A DNA stretch of 64,000 nucleotides from Bacteroidota bacterium (GCA_016711805.1 JADJSH010000017.1:1-64000); one strand, 5' to 3'; counted from the first letter of the stretch, positions 52,768-61,357 are shown. Notes: generated from the letters alone by a model not told the origin. A program made the numbers and translations.

Positions 52768-52808
52768 TCACATGATAATCGTCAATAATGAGAGATGATT
52801 ATTGTCAG
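52768..52808 (-). promoter_or_regulatory. Two Crp/Fnr-like motifs upstream of paaA
   Basis: On the minus strand the proximal site reads TTGACGATTATCATGTGA (in 52768-52789) and the distal one CTGACAATAATCAT (52795-52808), 23 bp apart. Both match the hmgA-upstream motif at 47823-47844. A TACATTTA near-consensus -7 box lies at 52742-52749. Confidence 0.5.
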
Positions 52809-52824
52809 AAAAATGGCATAAAAA

Positions 52825-52850
52825 AACCACCGACGAATAGTCGATGGTTA
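52825..52850 (-). terminator. Terminator of the yqeY gene
   Basis: The stem AACCACCGAC / GTCGATGGTT (one mismatch, 5-base loop) reads into a T-run on the minus strand. Confidence 0.75.
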
Positions 52851-52872
52851 AATTTTTAAAATGAAACTAGTT

Positions 52873-53313
52873 TTAGCCCAATAATTCTTTAACCAATTGA
52901 GAAACTAATTTTCCATCTGCTCTGCCTGCTACTATTTTATTTGCGGCTCCCATTACTTTTCCCATATCAGCTGCCGACGAAGCGCCTGTTTCTGCAATCG
53001 CATTTTTTACAATCGTTCTAATTTCATCTTCAGATAATGCTTTTGGCAAATATTCTTCCATTACTAAAGCTTGTGCAATTTCATCCTCCGCTAAATCAGG
53101 TCGGTTTTGTTGGGTGTAAATCTCTGCTGTTTCTTTACGTTTTTTATATTCTTTTTGAATAGCCTTCGTTGCACTTTCTTCTGTTAATCCTTCAGGAGAT
53201 GTTTTTAATAATAAGATTACTGATTTTATAGCTCTTACAGCTTCTAAACGTTTAGCGTCTTTTGCTAACATGGATGCTTTTACATCTGCATTAATTTTTT
53301 CTTCAATTCCCAT
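52873..53313 (-). CDS. yqeY: GatB/YqeY domain protein
   Basis: 146 residues, cytoplasmic. The helical YqeY fold is recognised from the N-terminal KASMLAKDAKRLEAVRAIKSVILLL, the mid QKEYKKRKETAEIYTQQNRPDLAEDE and the C-terminal GASSAADMGKVMGAANKIVAGRADGKLVSQLV (region). It resembles the tRNA-binding tail of GatB; its role is not settled. Single-gene unit. Confidence 0.9.
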   Translation of the reverse strand: MGIEEKINADVKASMLAKDAKRLEAVRAIKSVILLLKTSPEGLTEESATKAIQKEYKKRKETAEIYTQQNRPDLAEDEIAQALVMEEYLPKALSEDEIRTIVKNAIAETGASSAADMGKVMGAANKIVAGRADGKLVSQLVKELLG

Positions 53314-53387
53314 AATATGTTTATTTTTAGTGTAAAGTTATACTTCGTAAGTTAGAAATTCAAATTTATAATTTAAAAGAAAAAAAA

Positions 53388-53530
53388 TAACCACATAGAC
53401 ACATAGAAAGAATACTAAATAGAGCTTGAAATAGAAATCACGATTTTACACATAGAATTCTATGTGTAAAGCAAAGCTTATATCACTTTCTTTTATCTTA
53501 TATAAAAACTATGTTTCTATGTGGTTAAAA
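53388..53530. repeat. Palindrome-bounded interspersed element, copy 2 (about 143 bp)
   Basis: Ends TAACCACATAGACACATAG and CTATGTTTCTATGTGGTTAA are inverted repeats. The central palindrome CACATAGAATTCTATGTG is followed by TAAAGCAAAGCTT. It is the same family as 8135-8273; outside these blocks the copies differ. Confidence 0.78.
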
Positions 53531-53556
53531 ATATTAACGCCTAATTTAAAATTATT

Positions 53557-54123
53557 ATGCAATGTACCTGGCCAGTCAACGACGAGCAAATGCTTCATTA
53601 TCATGATACTGAATGGGGAACTCCTGTACACGATGATAAAAAACATTTTGAGTTTATTGTATTAGATTCTTTTCAAGCTGGTTTAAGTTGGAAAACCATT
53701 TTACATAGACGAAAACATTTCAAGAAGGCCTTTGCCAATTTTGACGTTAAAAAAGTAGCTAAGTTTGATGAGACTATGGTTTTAGAACTCATGCAAAACG
53801 AAGGTATTATTCGCAACAAACTTAAAATTACGGGTACCATTAAAAATGCCAAAGCTTTTATAGAAATTCAAAAAGAGTACGGCTCTTTTGATAAATATAT
53901 TTGGCAGTTTACAGATAACAAAACCATTGTCACTAAAGTCAAACAATCTTCTGAAATTCGTGCCACAAGTCCCGAATCGGATGCAATGAGTAATGCATTA
54001 AAAAAACGCGGCTTTACATTTGTAGGTTCTACTATTTGTTACGCATATATGCAAGCAGCTGGTATGATTAATGATCATTTGGTTAGTTGCAGTAGGTTTA
54101 AAAGAGGTGATGAAGTGATTTAG
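53557..54123 (+). CDS. tag: DNA-3-methyladenine glycosylase I
   Basis: 188 residues. Removes 3-methyladenine from DNA. CTWPVNDEQMLHYHDTEWGTPVHDDK (region) carries the zinc Cys and the conserved substrate pocket; LDSFQAGLSWKTILHRR, GIIRNKLKI, GFTFVGSTICYAYMQAAGMINDH and VSCSRF complete the HhH-related fold and zinc site. It starts 26 bp after the repeat element, whose tail may carry its promoter. Confidence 0.94.
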   Translation: MQCTWPVNDEQMLHYHDTEWGTPVHDDKKHFEFIVLDSFQAGLSWKTILHRRKHFKKAFANFDVKKVAKFDETMVLELMQNEGIIRNKLKITGTIKNAKAFIEIQKEYGSFDKYIWQFTDNKTIVTKVKQSSEIRATSPESDAMSNALKKRGFTFVGSTICYAYMQAAGMINDHLVSCSRFKRGDEVI

Positions 54124-54137
54124 TTTGATATTTATTT

Positions 54138-54371
54138 GGGCGTGACCCTGCGGGTCGGGCTTTCGGCACTCGCTTTTTTATTTGTCCTTCGGAACAAATA
54201 AAAAGAGCTCAAACAAAGCCTCAATCCCTCACGCGGGTTAACTTAAAATGTGAAACTTACTCTTCGAACTAACAAAAAGCTTGCGTGAGGGATGCAAGCG
54301 GAAATCCTTTTTTGTGTTCCTTTTACAAAAAAGTTTTTAGCGGATCAGCCCGACCCTAAAGGGGCACGCCC
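54138..54371. repeat. Long structured interspersed repeat (about 234 bp)
   Basis: It begins GGGCGTGACCCTGCGGGTCG and ends GACCCTAAAGGGGCACGCCC, so the outer ends pair. Inside are TTTTTTATTTGTCCTTCGG and AACAAATAAAAAGAGCTC (hairpin), then CCCTCACGC pairing with GCGTGAGGG, then AAGCGGAAATCCTTTTTTG. There is no coding potential. The nested pairing suggests an RNA- or DNA-level structure. From memory, similar elements occur in other flavobacterial genomes. Confidence 0.7.
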
Positions 54372-54391
54372 TAAAAATCATAAAATAAATC

Positions 54392-55273
54392 TTAACTAAA
54401 ATGAACCGCCCCACAACAATTCTTAAACTTCGTTCCTTTATTACAAGGGCAAGGATCGTTTCTGCCAATTTTATTTTTTTGACGAGCTAATTTCATAGCA
54501 CTCATATCGTTCTTAAAAACATGTTCCATTAACTCATACAATTCTGGATGCTTTGTTTTAAGTAATTGTGGCCTTTCAAAAAAATACTCACTGGCCACTG
54601 CAAAAAACTCTGTCTGGCTAGTAGCACCATAAGGATTAATATCTGACTTACCTTTATTAATTTCTTCAATTTTTTTGCCAATCAAATTTACCCAAGGTAA
54701 CACATACTGTTTACCTAATAAGTTCTCCGGAATACCGTCAATTGCTCCATCCGTTTTGTCAATTAAATGCACAAATTCATGAATAGCAGTATTGTTTTTA
54801 TCTGTTTCGTTTAAAAATCCTTGGTGTAAAGCAGGCTTAGATAAAATCATCGTTCCGTTCATCGGCCCTTCGCCTACCATTCCTAGAATACGACGGTCTG
54901 CACCAGCTGTTTCAAATTTTTCGTTAAAGCTGCTAGGGTATAATAACACTTCGGTAATATTATTGTATCGCCATTCTTTAAAAGCAAAAATGGGAATGAC
55001 GGCACTAGCTGCTACCAATATTCTATCTGTTTCATCTACTTTTACATCAATACCTGTAATACGCACGTGACTTAAAAAATGAAGTATATCCGATTCGAAC
55101 CACGTTTTATCTTCAGCGCTTAATCCATTGTAAAACGCTACTTTTTCAATTAAAACAATGCGCCATTCTGGTAAAAACTCTCCAACAACCAGCTGGTTAC
55201 TTTTACCTTTATTGATTTGAAAATAACCTATTATTCCAATCACAATTAATAAACCAATTCCAAATACTTCCAT
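54392..55273 (-). CDS. mtfA: MtfA-like zinc peptidase (M90) with C-terminal SEC-C motif
   Basis: 293 residues. An N-terminal membrane helix (VFGIGLLIVIGIIGYFQ) anchors the protein. The peptidase core has FLPEWRIVLIEKVAFYNGL, the zinc motif AIHEFVHLIDKTDG (HExxH) and the downstream TEFFAVASEYFFERP Glu. The C-terminus GRNDPCPCNKGTKFKNCCG is a SEC-C zinc finger, absent from E. coli MtfA. MtfA cleaves peptides and binds the Mlc repressor in enterobacteria; the partner here is unknown. Confidence 0.88.
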   Translation of the reverse strand: MEVFGIGLLIVIGIIGYFQINKGKSNQLVVGEFLPEWRIVLIEKVAFYNGLSAEDKTWFESDILHFLSHVRITGIDVKVDETDRILVAASAVIPIFAFKEWRYNNITEVLLYPSSFNEKFETAGADRRILGMVGEGPMNGTMILSKPALHQGFLNETDKNNTAIHEFVHLIDKTDGAIDGIPENLLGKQYVLPWVNLIGKKIEEINKGKSDINPYGATSQTEFFAVASEYFFERPQLLKTKHPELYELMEHVFKNDMSAMKLARQKNKIGRNDPCPCNKGTKFKNCCGAVHFS

Positions 55274-55358
55274 TCAAATAAATAATTAATAATACCAATA
55301 AGTACGACTATAATTTGTGTAAATTTAATGCTTTAAACACCACTACAAAATTGTAACT

Positions 55359-56452
55359 ATGCTTTTAAAAACAATCCTTGCCGAAATTGAGCGCTTTGCT
55401 CCCCTAGCCTATCAAGAATCTTATGATAATTGTGGTTTATTAACTGGGCATAAAGAACAAGAAGTAACAGGTGCTATATTGTGTTTAGATTGCATAGAAG
55501 CAGTGGTTGATGAAGCAATTCAAAAAAACTGTAATTTAATTATAGCTCATCATCCCATTATTTTTAGTGGCTTAAAAAAATTAAATGGTACTAATTACAT
55601 TGAGCGAACTATTATTAAAGCCATTCTAAACAATATTGCCATTTATGCTTGTCACACCAATTTAGATAATGTGAAATTGGGTGTGAATAAAAAAATAGCC
55701 GATAAATTAGGATTGATTAATCAACAAATTTTGTCACCAAAAAAATCCTTATTAAAAAAATTAGTAACCTTTGTTCCAGCAACTCATTTAGAAGTTGTTA
55801 GAGAAGGCTTATTTAATGCAGGCGCCGGAAATATTGGAAACTACGATAGCTGCAGTTTTATTTTAGAAGGCACAGGGAGTTTTAGAGGAAATGAAGATTC
55901 AAATCCATTTATTGGAGAAAAAGGTAAATTGAGTTTAGAAAAGAAACACGCCTAGAAGTTATTTTCGAAACCGTAAACGAAGCAACTATTGTTTCGGCAT
56001 TAAAACAAAATCATCCTTACGAAGAGGTGGCTTATGATATTTACCAACTCGAAAATAGCTATCAAAATATTGGTTCGGGGATGGTGGGAGAATTAGAAAA
56101 ACCAATCTCCGAAACCGAGTTTTTAGCGAATTTAAAGTCAATTTTCAAGGTAAAAGTTATTAAACATACCGCTTTAACAAATAAAAACATTAAAAAAGTA
56201 GCATTGTGTGGTGGCAGCGGAAGCTTCCTGCTAAAAAATGCAATAAATTCAAAATCAGATATTTACATTAGTTCAGACTTTAAATACCATGAGTTTTTTG
56301 ATGCTGAAAACCAAATTTTGGTAGCCGATATTGGACATTATGAATCGGAGCAATTTACTACCGAAATTTTTTATGAGATTATATCAAATAAATTTCCTAC
56401 TTTTGCAAGCTATTTAACGGAAACAAACACTAACCCAGTTAATTATTTTTAA
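55359..56452 (+). CDS. Nif3-like dinuclear metal-centre protein, one frame break
   Basis: NIF3/DUF34 family (YbgI type), hexameric metal protein with an inserted PII-like domain. Landmarks: APLAYQESYDNCGLLTGH, LIIAHHPIIFSGLKKLNG (metal His pair), YACHTNLDNVKLGVN and, after the insert, GDIGHYESEQFT-like VADIGHYESEQFT. The frame breaks near 55945. One more A gives EKETRLEVIFETVNEATI and one protein of about 364 residues. It overlaps nothing and is followed 3 bp later by the zinc-ribbon gene, a frequent partner of nif3-like genes. Confidence 0.88.
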
Positions 56453-56455
56453 ACT

Positions 56456-57218
56456 ATGTGCGCTAAAATCAAAGAAAAAATTGATGCATCTATCGAAGGA
56501 AAACTTCGTGCTTTATATGAATTACAAATTATCGATTCTAAAATTGATCGTATCCGTACCGTTCGTGGTGAGTTACCTCTTGAAGTTCAAGATTTAGAAG
56601 ATAGCGTTGCTGGTTTAGAGACACGTGTTGCTAATTTAACTCAAGAATTAACTGAGTTAAAAGATCAAGTTTCTGAAAAAACTCAAGCTATAAAAAGATT
56701 TTCAAGCTAACATTAAAAAATACGAAGCTCAACAAGGTAAAGTACGTAACAACCGTGAGTATGATGCTATTTCTAAAGAAATTGAGTTCCAAAATTTAGA
56801 GATTCAGTTAGCTGAAAAACGTTTAAAAGAAAGCAAATTTGCAATCGAACAAAAATCTGAAATCGTAGAAAAATCTCAACATGATTTTTCTGAGCGCAAA
56901 AAAGATTTGAAATTAAAAAAATCTGAATTAGACGAAATTATTGCGGAAACTGAGAAAGAAGAAAAAGACTTGATGAAAGCTTCTGAAAAAGCTACTGAAG
57001 GTATTGAAGAAAGGTTAGTGAATGCTTATAGAAGAGTTCGTTCAAATACTCGTAATGGTTTAGCTGTTGTGCCCGTTGAGCGTGATGCTTGCGGAGGTTG
57101 CTTTAACAAAATACCACCACAAAAACAATTAGATATCCGTATGAATAAAAAGATTTTAGTATGCGAGCACTGTGGTCGTATTATGGTTGATCCTAATATT
57201 ATTCCATCAGAAGCATAA
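56456..57218 (+). CDS. Coiled-coil protein with C4-type zinc ribbon, one frame break
   Basis: A long N-terminal coiled coil (KLRALYELQIIDSKIDRIRTV; VAGLETRVANLTQELTELKDQV; NREYDAISKEIEFQNLEIQ) is followed by a zinc ribbon with CGGCFNKIPPQ and CEHCGRIMVDP. The frame breaks near 56693, where five A stand for four. Repair gives TQAIKDFQANIKKYEAQQ and a single protein of about 253 residues, the usual family size. Family function is unknown; a nucleic-acid-binding or scaffold role is suggested by the ribbon. The 3-bp gap means cotranscription with the Nif3-like gene. Confidence 0.88.
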
Positions 57219-57239
57219 TCTTCTCATATTATTAAACGA

Positions 57240-57275
57240 AAAGAGCGAGATATACATTGTCTCGCTCTTTTTTTG
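57240..57275 (+). terminator. Rho-independent terminator
   Basis: The stem AAAGAGCGAGA / TCTCGCTCTTT with a 9-base loop and a T-run, 20 bp after the zinc-ribbon gene. Confidence 0.85.
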
Positions 57276-57393
57276 GCTCTATAAATTTGTACTATAAAAT
57301 CATGAAACAGTTCCTTCAATCAAAGCTTTCAAAACTAATTAATGCCCTTTGTTTTGTATTTAGCTTTAAAAGCTAACAACCAATTAACTTAGT

Positions 57394-59055
57394 TTATTCC
57401 TTTACAAACTTGCTATTAATTACTCCTTCGGTAGTTTTAATGGAAATAAAGTAAACCCCATTCGCCATCTCCGTATTAAATACTAATTCAAAGGTGTTGG
57501 ATTGTTTCTCTGTTAATGAAAAAGCGACGTCATTTCCAAGAACATCCATTAACTTTACTTTTTCAATCTTCTCATTTAATGAAAAATTAACTTGATTATG
57601 AGCTGGGTTTGGAAATATTACAACAGACCTATTCACATCATTTTCTTGCAAACCAACATCATTATGTAAATTTAAGTAATTATGTGCATCGCATATATTT
57701 GGAATACCCCATCCATAAATATTATCTGGATTTGTAGACTGTGACGCTGTTACTTTTAAAGCATGTAATATTGCCATATTTGTTCGGTTTGGATTAGCAT
57801 GCCACAAACAAGCAACAGCACCTGCTAAAATTGGCGTAGCGTATGAAGTTCCGTTTCCTGTGCTAAATGCGCCATTAGAATTACACACGTAAGCATTTTG
57901 CCCCATCGAACTTAAATCAGGTTTTATACGTCCATCTGATGTTGGGCCAACCGAACTAAAACCTGCATGTACCCCACTACCATTAACCGCGCCAACAGTA
58001 CAAATACTATCCGCATCGGCTGGAACACCAATATAATTCCAAGCACCACCACCTTCATTACCTGCGGCATTTAATACAAATATCCCTTTACGAGCCGCCA
58101 TCGTTGCTGCAATAGAGGCAACAGCTGTTCTTCCATTTAAATCAGCATACACGTGATTTTGAGAAGGATTATCAAAAGTAGTATATCCTAAAGAGGTTGT
58201 TGTAATATCTGCCCCTACGCTATCCGCAAATTCGGCCGCAACAACCCAGTTATTTTCTTCGATAATTTTTTCAGTAGCGGCATCTTCCGAACGAATTAAC
58301 CAATATTCAGATTTTGGAGCTGTACCAATCAATTGACCAGGAGTATTACCGGCTATTAAGGACAAACAATTTGCTCCATGTAAATAATCTTCGTTTACAG
58401 ATGTATTGCCCGCTACATAATCTCTGGTTCCTAGCAATCTTCCTTCATTTCTTAACGAGTCAAATACTGGATTTGTATTTACATTTTCAAAACCTGCATC
58501 AATTACTGCAATTACAATCCCCTGCCCTCTAAAACCTAATTCGTGCATACAATCAGCACCAATTTGATTTACTTGAGTAAAAGACGGCCCATAACTATAA
58601 GAAGACACTGAGCTTTGCTTATTAGAAGATGGTGTAATGGCATTCACTGATAATTCCTCTTCTGATTTTGTTTTAATGTATTTACCAACTGGTGCTGAAC
58701 TTAAAACACAAGTTAAACTATTGATAGCAGATAATTGGGAGGCGTTATTAATAATAACAACAGCTGCATTCATCCATTTTGAACGCTGAAATACTTGAGC
58801 TCCAGTTGCGTTTACCTGATTAATATAAGTTTGATTTACTGGTATATCTGTAATATCTGTACCTATACCTTGATTTGCTCTTCTAGCTATAGAGCGAGCC
58901 GATAAATATGCACTAGGAATCCCTACAGAATAAGGAGAGAAATTTTTATCTTTAAATTTAACCCAATATTTACCAGGAAACTGAGCTAATAATTCGTTAG
59001 TTATTGAAAATAACAAACAAGCAAAAATGATGGTTTTAATTTTATTCATATCCAT
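57394..59055 (-). CDS. Subtilisin-like serine protease (S8) with T9SS sorting domain
   Basis: 553 residues. Signal peptide IKTIIFACLLFSITNELLAQ; a propeptide-like segment (about 25-130). Catalytic triad: VIAVIDAGFE (Asp), HGANCLSLIAG (His) and GTSYATPILAGAVACLWHANP (Ser); the oxyanion region is LNAAGNEGG. The C-terminal type A sorting domain (VIFPNPAHNQVNFSL to NSKFVKE) sends it out through SprA. Exported protease for nutrient or surface-protein processing. ATG at 59049 is an equal alternative start. It overlaps the upstream lipoprotein gene by 14 bp. Confidence 0.92.
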   Translation of the reverse strand: MDMNKIKTIIFACLLFSITNELLAQFPGKYWVKFKDKNFSPYSVGIPSAYLSARSIARRANQGIGTDITDIPVNQTYINQVNATGAQVFQRSKWMNAAVVIINNASQLSAINSLTCVLSSAPVGKYIKTKSEEELSVNAITPSSNKQSSVSSYSYGPSFTQVNQIGADCMHELGFRGQGIVIAVIDAGFENVNTNPVFDSLRNEGRLLGTRDYVAGNTSVNEDYLHGANCLSLIAGNTPGQLIGTAPKSEYWLIRSEDAATEKIIEENNWVVAAEFADSVGADITTTSLGYTTFDNPSQNHVYADLNGRTAVASIAATMAARKGIFVLNAAGNEGGGAWNYIGVPADADSICTVGAVNGSGVHAGFSSVGPTSDGRIKPDLSSMGQNAYVCNSNGAFSTGNGTSYATPILAGAVACLWHANPNRTNMAILHALKVTASQSTNPDNIYGWGIPNICDAHNYLNLHNDVGLQENDVNRSVVIFPNPAHNQVNFSLNEKIEKVKLMDVLGNDVAFSLTEKQSNTFELVFNTEMANGVYFISIKTTEGVINSKFVKE

Positions 59056-59755
59056 GAGAAACGTAAGTTAGTTTGTATATAACACCGCTAGTGATTCTTT
59101 GTTCAACAGGTACCCCTATAATAACAAAACTAGAACGCAAATCTTTTATTTCGCGGTATACTAAACCAATTTCTTTTGCGTATTTTTCAATGTAATACTC
59201 TCGGTGAATCGCATTTTTATTTTTATCGTCTTTTTGGGTTACCATCAATACATTATCAAAAGCAGTTCCATTTATCGTTTCTGCTCTATCTGAATACGTA
59301 TATTCATATTCCCATTCACCAAGTGTATTATTTGCATTTCCATTCCAAGTGGCATCTTCCTTTACTGGAAAAATTAATTTCGTAAAACGAATGTCCTCTT
59401 CAACAACCTCTAGAGTAGTAGCCGTTTTGGTGTAATTCCAGACATCTTTTACGGCCCAAGGAATATTATCATAACTAACGGAATCATTATACTTCTTGAT
59501 ATAGCGTACCAATTTAATTGCCTTCCTTCCTTGATTATCCGTAAAAACTTCCTCTAATTTTTCTTTAATTCGGTATTTATAATAAGTAGTATCACCAAAA
59601 AAATCATCATAAATAGTAGAATCAACATCATAAATGATATACTTTCCTATATTTTCGGGCGCATACGCATATCCAACATCTGGTGGATCCTCTGTCTTTT
59701 TTTTGCAGGCAAAAGCGACAAAAACTAACAATGCAAAAAGTAAAAGATTTTTCAT
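59042..59755 (-). CDS. Hypothetical lipoprotein upstream of the S8 protease
   Basis: The start is at 59755 (MKNLLLFALLVFVAFACKKK), chosen for the lipobox FAC; a longer reading from 59824 buries it. 237 residues. The beta-rich mature part has YIIYDVDSTIYDDFFGDTTYYKYRIKEKLEEVF (region) and YDNIPWAVKDVWNYTK. No family was recognised. Its stop lies inside the protease start region (14-bp overlap), so the two genes are coupled and may be functionally linked. Confidence 0.7.
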   Translation of the reverse strand: MKNLLLFALLVFVAFACKKKTEDPPDVGYAYAPENIGKYIIYDVDSTIYDDFFGDTTYYKYRIKEKLEEVFTDNQGRKAIKLVRYIKKYNDSVSYDNIPWAVKDVWNYTKTATTLEVVEEDIRFTKLIFPVKEDATWNGNANNTLGEWEYEYTYSDRAETINGTAFDNVLMVTQKDDKNKNAIHREYYIEKYAKEIGLVYREIKDLRSSFVIIGVPVEQRITSGVIYKLTYVSHGYE

Positions 59756-59836
59756 ATTTATGATAGTTAAAAGTACTAATAAATTATCTCTAAAACAATC
59801 GTAAATTATTATAAATTCGTCCAAAATTAACTTCTT

Positions 59837-60994
59837 ATGGCAGATTTCTCAAAACACAAATTCGGTACAAAAGCTATACACGCTGGAGCTGATCCTGATC
59901 CATCAACTGGTGCAATTATGACACCTATTTTTCAAACATCTACTTATGTTCAGGAATCACCAGGAACTAATAAAGGATATGGATACGCTCGTGGTAAAAA
60001 CCCAACTCGCGAAGCCTTGCAAAAAAACATTGCTGCTTTAGAGGGTGGTAAACATTGTGTTTGCTTCAGTTCTGGAATGGGAGCAACTGATGCAGTCATG
60101 CGTATGTTACGTCCGGGCGACGAAGTTATTACGGGTGATGATTTGTATGGTGGGTCTTACCGTATGTTCACTAAAATTTATGAAAATTATGGTATTAAAT
60201 TCCACTTCATTAATTTAACAGATGCAAATAATATCGCTAAATATATTAATGCAAACACAAAATTAATTTGGGCGGAAACTCCTACCAATCCAACCATGCA
60301 AATTATTGACATTGAAGCTTGTGCTAAAATAGCAAAAGCCAACAAGTTGATTTTAGCGGTTGATAATACATTTGCTTCTCCGTATTTACAAAATCCATTA
60401 GCCTTAGGTGCTGATATTGTAATGCACTCTGTTACTAAATACTTAGGCGGACATAGCGACGTTGTTATGGGAGCATTAGTAACGAATGATGACAAATTAC
60501 ATGAGCAAATTTATTTTATATTAAATAGCTGTGGAGCAAATCCTGGTCCTATGGATTGTTTTTTAGTCATGCGTGGTATTAAAACGTTGCATTTACGCAT
60601 GGAACGCCATTGTTTTAACGGACGTAAGATAGCGGAGTTTTTAAAAACACATCCTCGTATCGAAAAAATTTACTGGCCTGGCTTTACAGATCATCCTAAC
60701 CACGAGATTGCAAAAAAACAAATGCGTGATTTTGGCGGTATGATTTCAATCGTTTTAAAAGGCGCTTCATTAGAAGATACTTTTAAAATTGCTTCATCCT
60801 TTAAAATATTTTCATTAGCAGAATCTTTAGGTGGCGTAGAATCATTAATCAATCATCCTGTTACCATGACACACGCGTCTATTCCCAAAGCAGAACGTGA
60901 TAAAGCTGGGGTAGTTGACAACTTATTACGTTTAAGTGTTGGTGTAGAAGATGTTGAAGACTTAATTGAAGATTTGAAACAAGCTTTGGCTTAA
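59837..60994 (+). CDS. PLP-dependent transsulfuration enzyme (cystathionine gamma-synthase/lyase family)
   Basis: 385 residues. GTKAIHAGADPDPSTGAIMTPIFQTSTY is the family entry motif (region), YGYARGKNPTR carries the substrate-binding Tyr and Arg, FSSGMGATDA binds phosphate, and MHSVTKYLGGHSDVVMG carries the PLP-binding Lys. SLGGVESLINHPVTMTHA is typical of gamma-synthases and lyases. Which of MetB, cystathionine gamma-lyase or O-acylhomoserine sulfhydrylase it is cannot be settled from sequence alone. Confidence 0.9.
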   Translation: MADFSKHKFGTKAIHAGADPDPSTGAIMTPIFQTSTYVQESPGTNKGYGYARGKNPTREALQKNIAALEGGKHCVCFSSGMGATDAVMRMLRPGDEVITGDDLYGGSYRMFTKIYENYGIKFHFINLTDANNIAKYINANTKLIWAETPTNPTMQIIDIEACAKIAKANKLILAVDNTFASPYLQNPLALGADIVMHSVTKYLGGHSDVVMGALVTNDDKLHEQIYFILNSCGANPGPMDCFLVMRGIKTLHLRMERHCFNGRKIAEFLKTHPRIEKIYWPGFTDHPNHEIAKKQMRDFGGMISIVLKGASLEDTFKIASSFKIFSLAESLGGVESLINHPVTMTHASIPKAERDKAGVVDNLLRLSVGVEDVEDLIEDLKQALA

Positions 60995-61017
60995 CAAATA
61001 AACAGTTACAAAAAAAC

Positions 61018-61046
61018 AAAAGCCCGATAAAATATCGGGCTTTTTG
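61018..61046. terminator. Bidirectional rho-independent terminator
   Basis: The stem AAAGCCCGATA / TATCGGGCTTT with an AAA loop, A-run before and T-run after, between the PLP enzyme and the convergent mini-lipoprotein. Confidence 0.85.
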
Positions 61047-61054
61047 ATTTAAAT

Positions 61055-61207
61055 TTATTCAGCAGCTGTGCTATCTGTAGGATGAGGATGGCAATGTGGC
61101 TTAGGTTTAATATCCATTGGACGGTGACAACCTTTTTTTTCGCAAGACGACAAACTGATGGCTGCAATACATACTGCAATTGCCATAATGATTTTCAAAT
61201 TTTTCAT
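61055..61207 (-). CDS. His/Cys-rich mini-lipoprotein (50 residues)
   Basis: MKNLKIIMAIAVCIAAISLS followed by SC gives a clean lipobox. The mature part is only about 29 residues: EKKGCHRPMDIKPKPHCHPH then PTDSTAAE, with two Cys and four His in a short space. This looks like a small metal-binding outer-membrane or periplasmic lipoprotein (copper, nickel or zinc), which is inference. It ends just before the bidirectional terminator. A competing plus-strand reading over the same bases lacks any such features. Confidence 0.72.
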   Translation of the reverse strand: MKNLKIIMAIAVCIAAISLSSCEKKGCHRPMDIKPKPHCHPHPTDSTAAE

Positions 61208-61328
61208 ATTATATATTTTTTGATTATACTTAAAAACGGTCCAGATTTCTTGATAGTATGCAATAAAGGATTAATGAGGTAAAACCTATTCTTTTTAAGG
61301 TAAGCTTTTCGATTGTTGTTAAATCTTC

Positions 61329-61336
61329 TAAATTTG
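61329..61336 (+). promoter_or_regulatory. TAnnTTTG -7 box before the EI24 gene
   Basis: TAAATTTG, exact consensus, 21 bp before the ATG at 61358. Confidence 0.5.
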
Positions 61337-61357
61337 TATGCAAATGCACAATAATCT

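Noticed and set aside
61082..61282. Plus-strand reading over the His/Cys mini-lipoprotein
   Set aside because: No signal, no family, no promoter; the minus strand has a clean lipoprotein and sits against a matching terminator.
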